From assembly GCA_023390485.1 (NCBI GenBank), contig JAEWCT010000293.1:1-7080 (forward strand): 7,080 nucleotides of DNA, written 5' to 3'. Made by a program: the position numbers and the translations under genes. This stretch comes from Pseudomonadota bacterium (GTDB taxonomy: Bacteria; Pseudomonadota; Alphaproteobacteria; Rhizobiales; Hyphomicrobiaceae). This document shows positions 5,824-7,080 of this stretch, one piece after another (position 1 is the first letter of the stretch; the number at the start of each line of letters is the position of its first letter). The notes below the pieces were generated by a model. It worked only from the letters and a program-made list of their open reading frames with translations, was not told the DNA's origin and searched no databases.

Positions 5824-6817
5824 GTAGACCCGGCCGTTCTTGGCGCGTGAAGCTAAATTGCGCGAGGATCTCGCGCGCTCGAGAAACAGCTCTGCTGTGC
5901 GTTCTCAGAAAACGTAGAGGGGGGTGGCGCAAGCCGAATGGCGCGCTCCTGTTTGCAAAGCGAAGCAGGTCCAGACCTTCACGCCGGTAGCCACGGACAA
6001 CATGCGACAGCCCTGACCAATAAGCATGATCCTCGATGTTTTGCCGGGCCAATTTAAGAAGCTGGTCGCGATCTTTCAGCTGTTGACCCTCATGGGAAAA
6101 GAAGCTGGCGAAAGCGGCCTCGTGCTCCCTTAGATCGTTGATAGGATTGTCGCGAAAAGAGGTAGTTGCCTGTTGCGCATGAATGCGTCGAACAGCCTGT
6201 GTTGCATCTGTTCGCGCCACGTCGCCTTGCAACGCGATACGGAGCCATAATTCGACGTCGTCGGTGTATGGAAGTTCCTTACGATAGTGCCCCGCACGCT
6301 TTTGAGCGGCAGTCCGCCTGACCACCGTCGGAGCGCAAGCCATATCGGCGGGGAATTCACATGCTTGTCTAATGAAGGTTGCGCCGGGGATGATCTCCCA
6401 AGTCGGTGCTTCAGGTTCGGCAATAATCGCTTCGAGGCCAGTGGGCGTCAGATTGGTTATTCTGCCGTGAGTGATCGTGACGCTCGGTTGGCGCTCCATG
6501 ATGGCGATGGCGCGCGACAGGCATCCTGGCATCAACAGATCATCGGCATCGAGCAAAAGAAAATAGTCGGCGTTCGCCCAGTCGATCGCTTCGTTGTAGC
6601 TCGCGTGCTGTCCAAGATTCTTCGGATGGACGATGACCTCGATGCGGCGGTCATCGTCAGCTAAAGCCTGAGCAACGTCGGCGCTATCGTCGGTCGATGC
6701 GTTGTCGATTATCAGGATGCGAAGATTGTCGACGCCCTGCGACTGTACACTCGATACGCACTCTCTTAGGAACCGGCCATATTGATAGCAGGGAATCGCA
6801 ACATCGATTGATGACAT
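5810..6817 (-). CDS. Family-2 glycosyltransferase, single GT-A domain
   Basis: This 335-residue cytoplasmic or membrane-associated enzyme probably adds one sugar to a surface glycan. It begins with SSIDVAIPCYQYGRFLRECV (2-21), the classic first strand and helix of the GT2 fold. ILIIDNASTDDS (34-45) binds the nucleotide, GQHASYNEAI (69-78) follows, LLLDADD (87-93) supplies the DXD metal site, and YTDDVELW (184-191) is the usual catalytic-base region. The C-terminal 130 residues are charged and helical with no evident membrane span. The reading frame extends upstream to an ATG at 6889, but the added residues are Cys-rich and outside the fold, and the 6817 start leaves room for a divergent promoter, so I prefer 6817. 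Neither start has a strong ribosome binding site. It is the first gene of the glycan operon and its stop overlaps the next start by 14 nt. Confidence 0.9.
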   Translation of the reverse strand: MSSIDVAIPCYQYGRFLRECVSSVQSQGVDNLRILIIDNASTDDSADVAQALADDDRRIEVIVHPKNLGQHASYNEAIDWANADYFLLLDADDLLMPGCLSRAIAIMERQPSVTITHGRITNLTPTGLEAIIAEPEAPTWEIIPGATFIRQACEFPADMACAPTVVRRTAAQKRAGHYRKELPYTDDVELWLRIALQGDVARTDATQAVRRIHAQQATTSFRDNPINDLREHEAAFASFFSHEGQQLKDRDQLLKLARQNIEDHAYWSGLSHVVRGYRREGLDLLRFANRSAPFGLRHPPLRFLRTHSRAVSRAREILAQFSFTRQERPGLHERS

Positions 6818-6936
6818 CTGAGATACCCAGCACGCGGAGCATTGAGGTGCGGCCACCATACACCGGGTACGATAAGCGCCACATCTCATGCCTATGGCGT
6901 AGTCGAATGCCCGCGCGCGTTTTGAAACTCCGCTCT
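6818..6936. promoter_or_regulatory. Divergent gap before the glycan operon
   Basis: With the preferred starts (6817 leftward, 6937 rightward) this 119-base gap must contain both promoters. I could not identify a convincing -35/-10 pair on either strand. TTGAGG (6842-6847) and TACGAT (6868-6873) are separated by 20 bases, which is too far. No operator-like repeat was seen. Confidence 0.35.
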
Positions 6937-7080
6937 ATGAACTCAGATACGCCAAAAGACGTATATGGAATACACCCGTTCGCTCATAAACATGATCGCG
7001 AATGGTGGCAAATTGAGCGTGAATCCGGTGTAAAATGGCGGGCGCTAAGCTCGGGGAGTGCCATCGGATGGGCATATCAG
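6937..7080 (+). CDS. Unidentified gene, cut by the right edge
   Basis: From the ATG at 6937 the plus strand stays open for 48 codons to the last base of the window. The encoded start is MNSDTPKDVYGIHPFAHKHD followed by REWWQIERESGVKWRALSSG and SAIGWAYQ. The composition looks like a real soluble protein, with three Trp in the last 26 residues and mixed charge, and no signal peptide or membrane segment is visible so far. An in-frame ATG at 6907 is an alternative start; neither has a clear ribosome binding site. It is divergent from the glycan operon, which suggests, but does not show, a related role. I do not recognise the family. Confidence 0.5.
   Translation, partial: MNSDTPKDVYGIHPFAHKHDREWWQIERESGVKWRALSSGSAIGWAYQ

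Noticed and set aside
6818..6889. N-terminal extension of the single-domain glycosyltransferase to ATG 6889
   Set aside because: The extra 24 residues are Cys-rich, fall outside the GT2 fold and would use up most of the divergent promoter gap; no better ribosome binding site supports it.
1..7080. tRNA, rRNA, CRISPR array, insertion sequence, integrase or phage genes
   Set aside because: No spaced repeat array, transposase or integrase motif, terminal inverted repeat or tRNA cloverleaf pattern was seen; gaps between genes are all shorter than about 120 bases.

Overview
The window looks like chromosomal DNA of a GC-rich proteobacterium, most likely an alphaproteobacterium of the Hyphomicrobiales (Rhizobiales) type. 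This is inferred from base composition, the style of the proteins and the presence of a rhizobial-style exopolysaccharide (EPS) gene group; no marker gene fixes the taxon. Coding density is high. I see no rRNA, tRNA, CRISPR array, transposase or phage gene.

Layout. Positions 1-19 hold the first six codons of a minus-strand gene that leaves the window. A strong minus-strand intrinsic terminator (71-104) separates it from a complete 12-helix APC-superfamily permease on the minus strand (122-1705). A divergent regulatory gap of about 117 bp (1706-1822) carries a 14-bp direct repeat with a 21-bp period and a third, inverted copy of its GACCGAA core. It separates the permease from a plus-strand DeoR-family repressor (1823-2596). 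The likely arrangement is a transporter controlled by its divergent neighbour, which may also control itself.

After a featureless 85-bp gap between convergent gene ends comes a three-gene minus-strand operon. In transcription order it is a family-2 glycosyltransferase (6817 to 5810), a polysaccharide pyruvyl transferase family protein (5823 to 4459) and a long protein with two tandem GT-A glycosyltransferase domains (4472 to 2682). At each of the two junctions the start codon lies upstream of the previous stop, with an identical 14-nt overlap. Together these genes could add three sugars to a lipid-linked or growing surface glycan and cap one residue with a pyruvate ketal, as in acidic EPS synthesis. 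A divergent plus-strand gene begins near 6937 and runs off the right edge. Its first 48 codons are open, but I do not recognise the product.

Nothing here amounts to a clearly new biological system. The points most worth a second look are the repeat-based candidate operator in the permease/DeoR gap, the pairing of a DeoR regulator with an amino acid/choline-type permease, the double-headed glycosyltransferase, the matching 14-nt overlaps, and the unidentified gene at the right edge.
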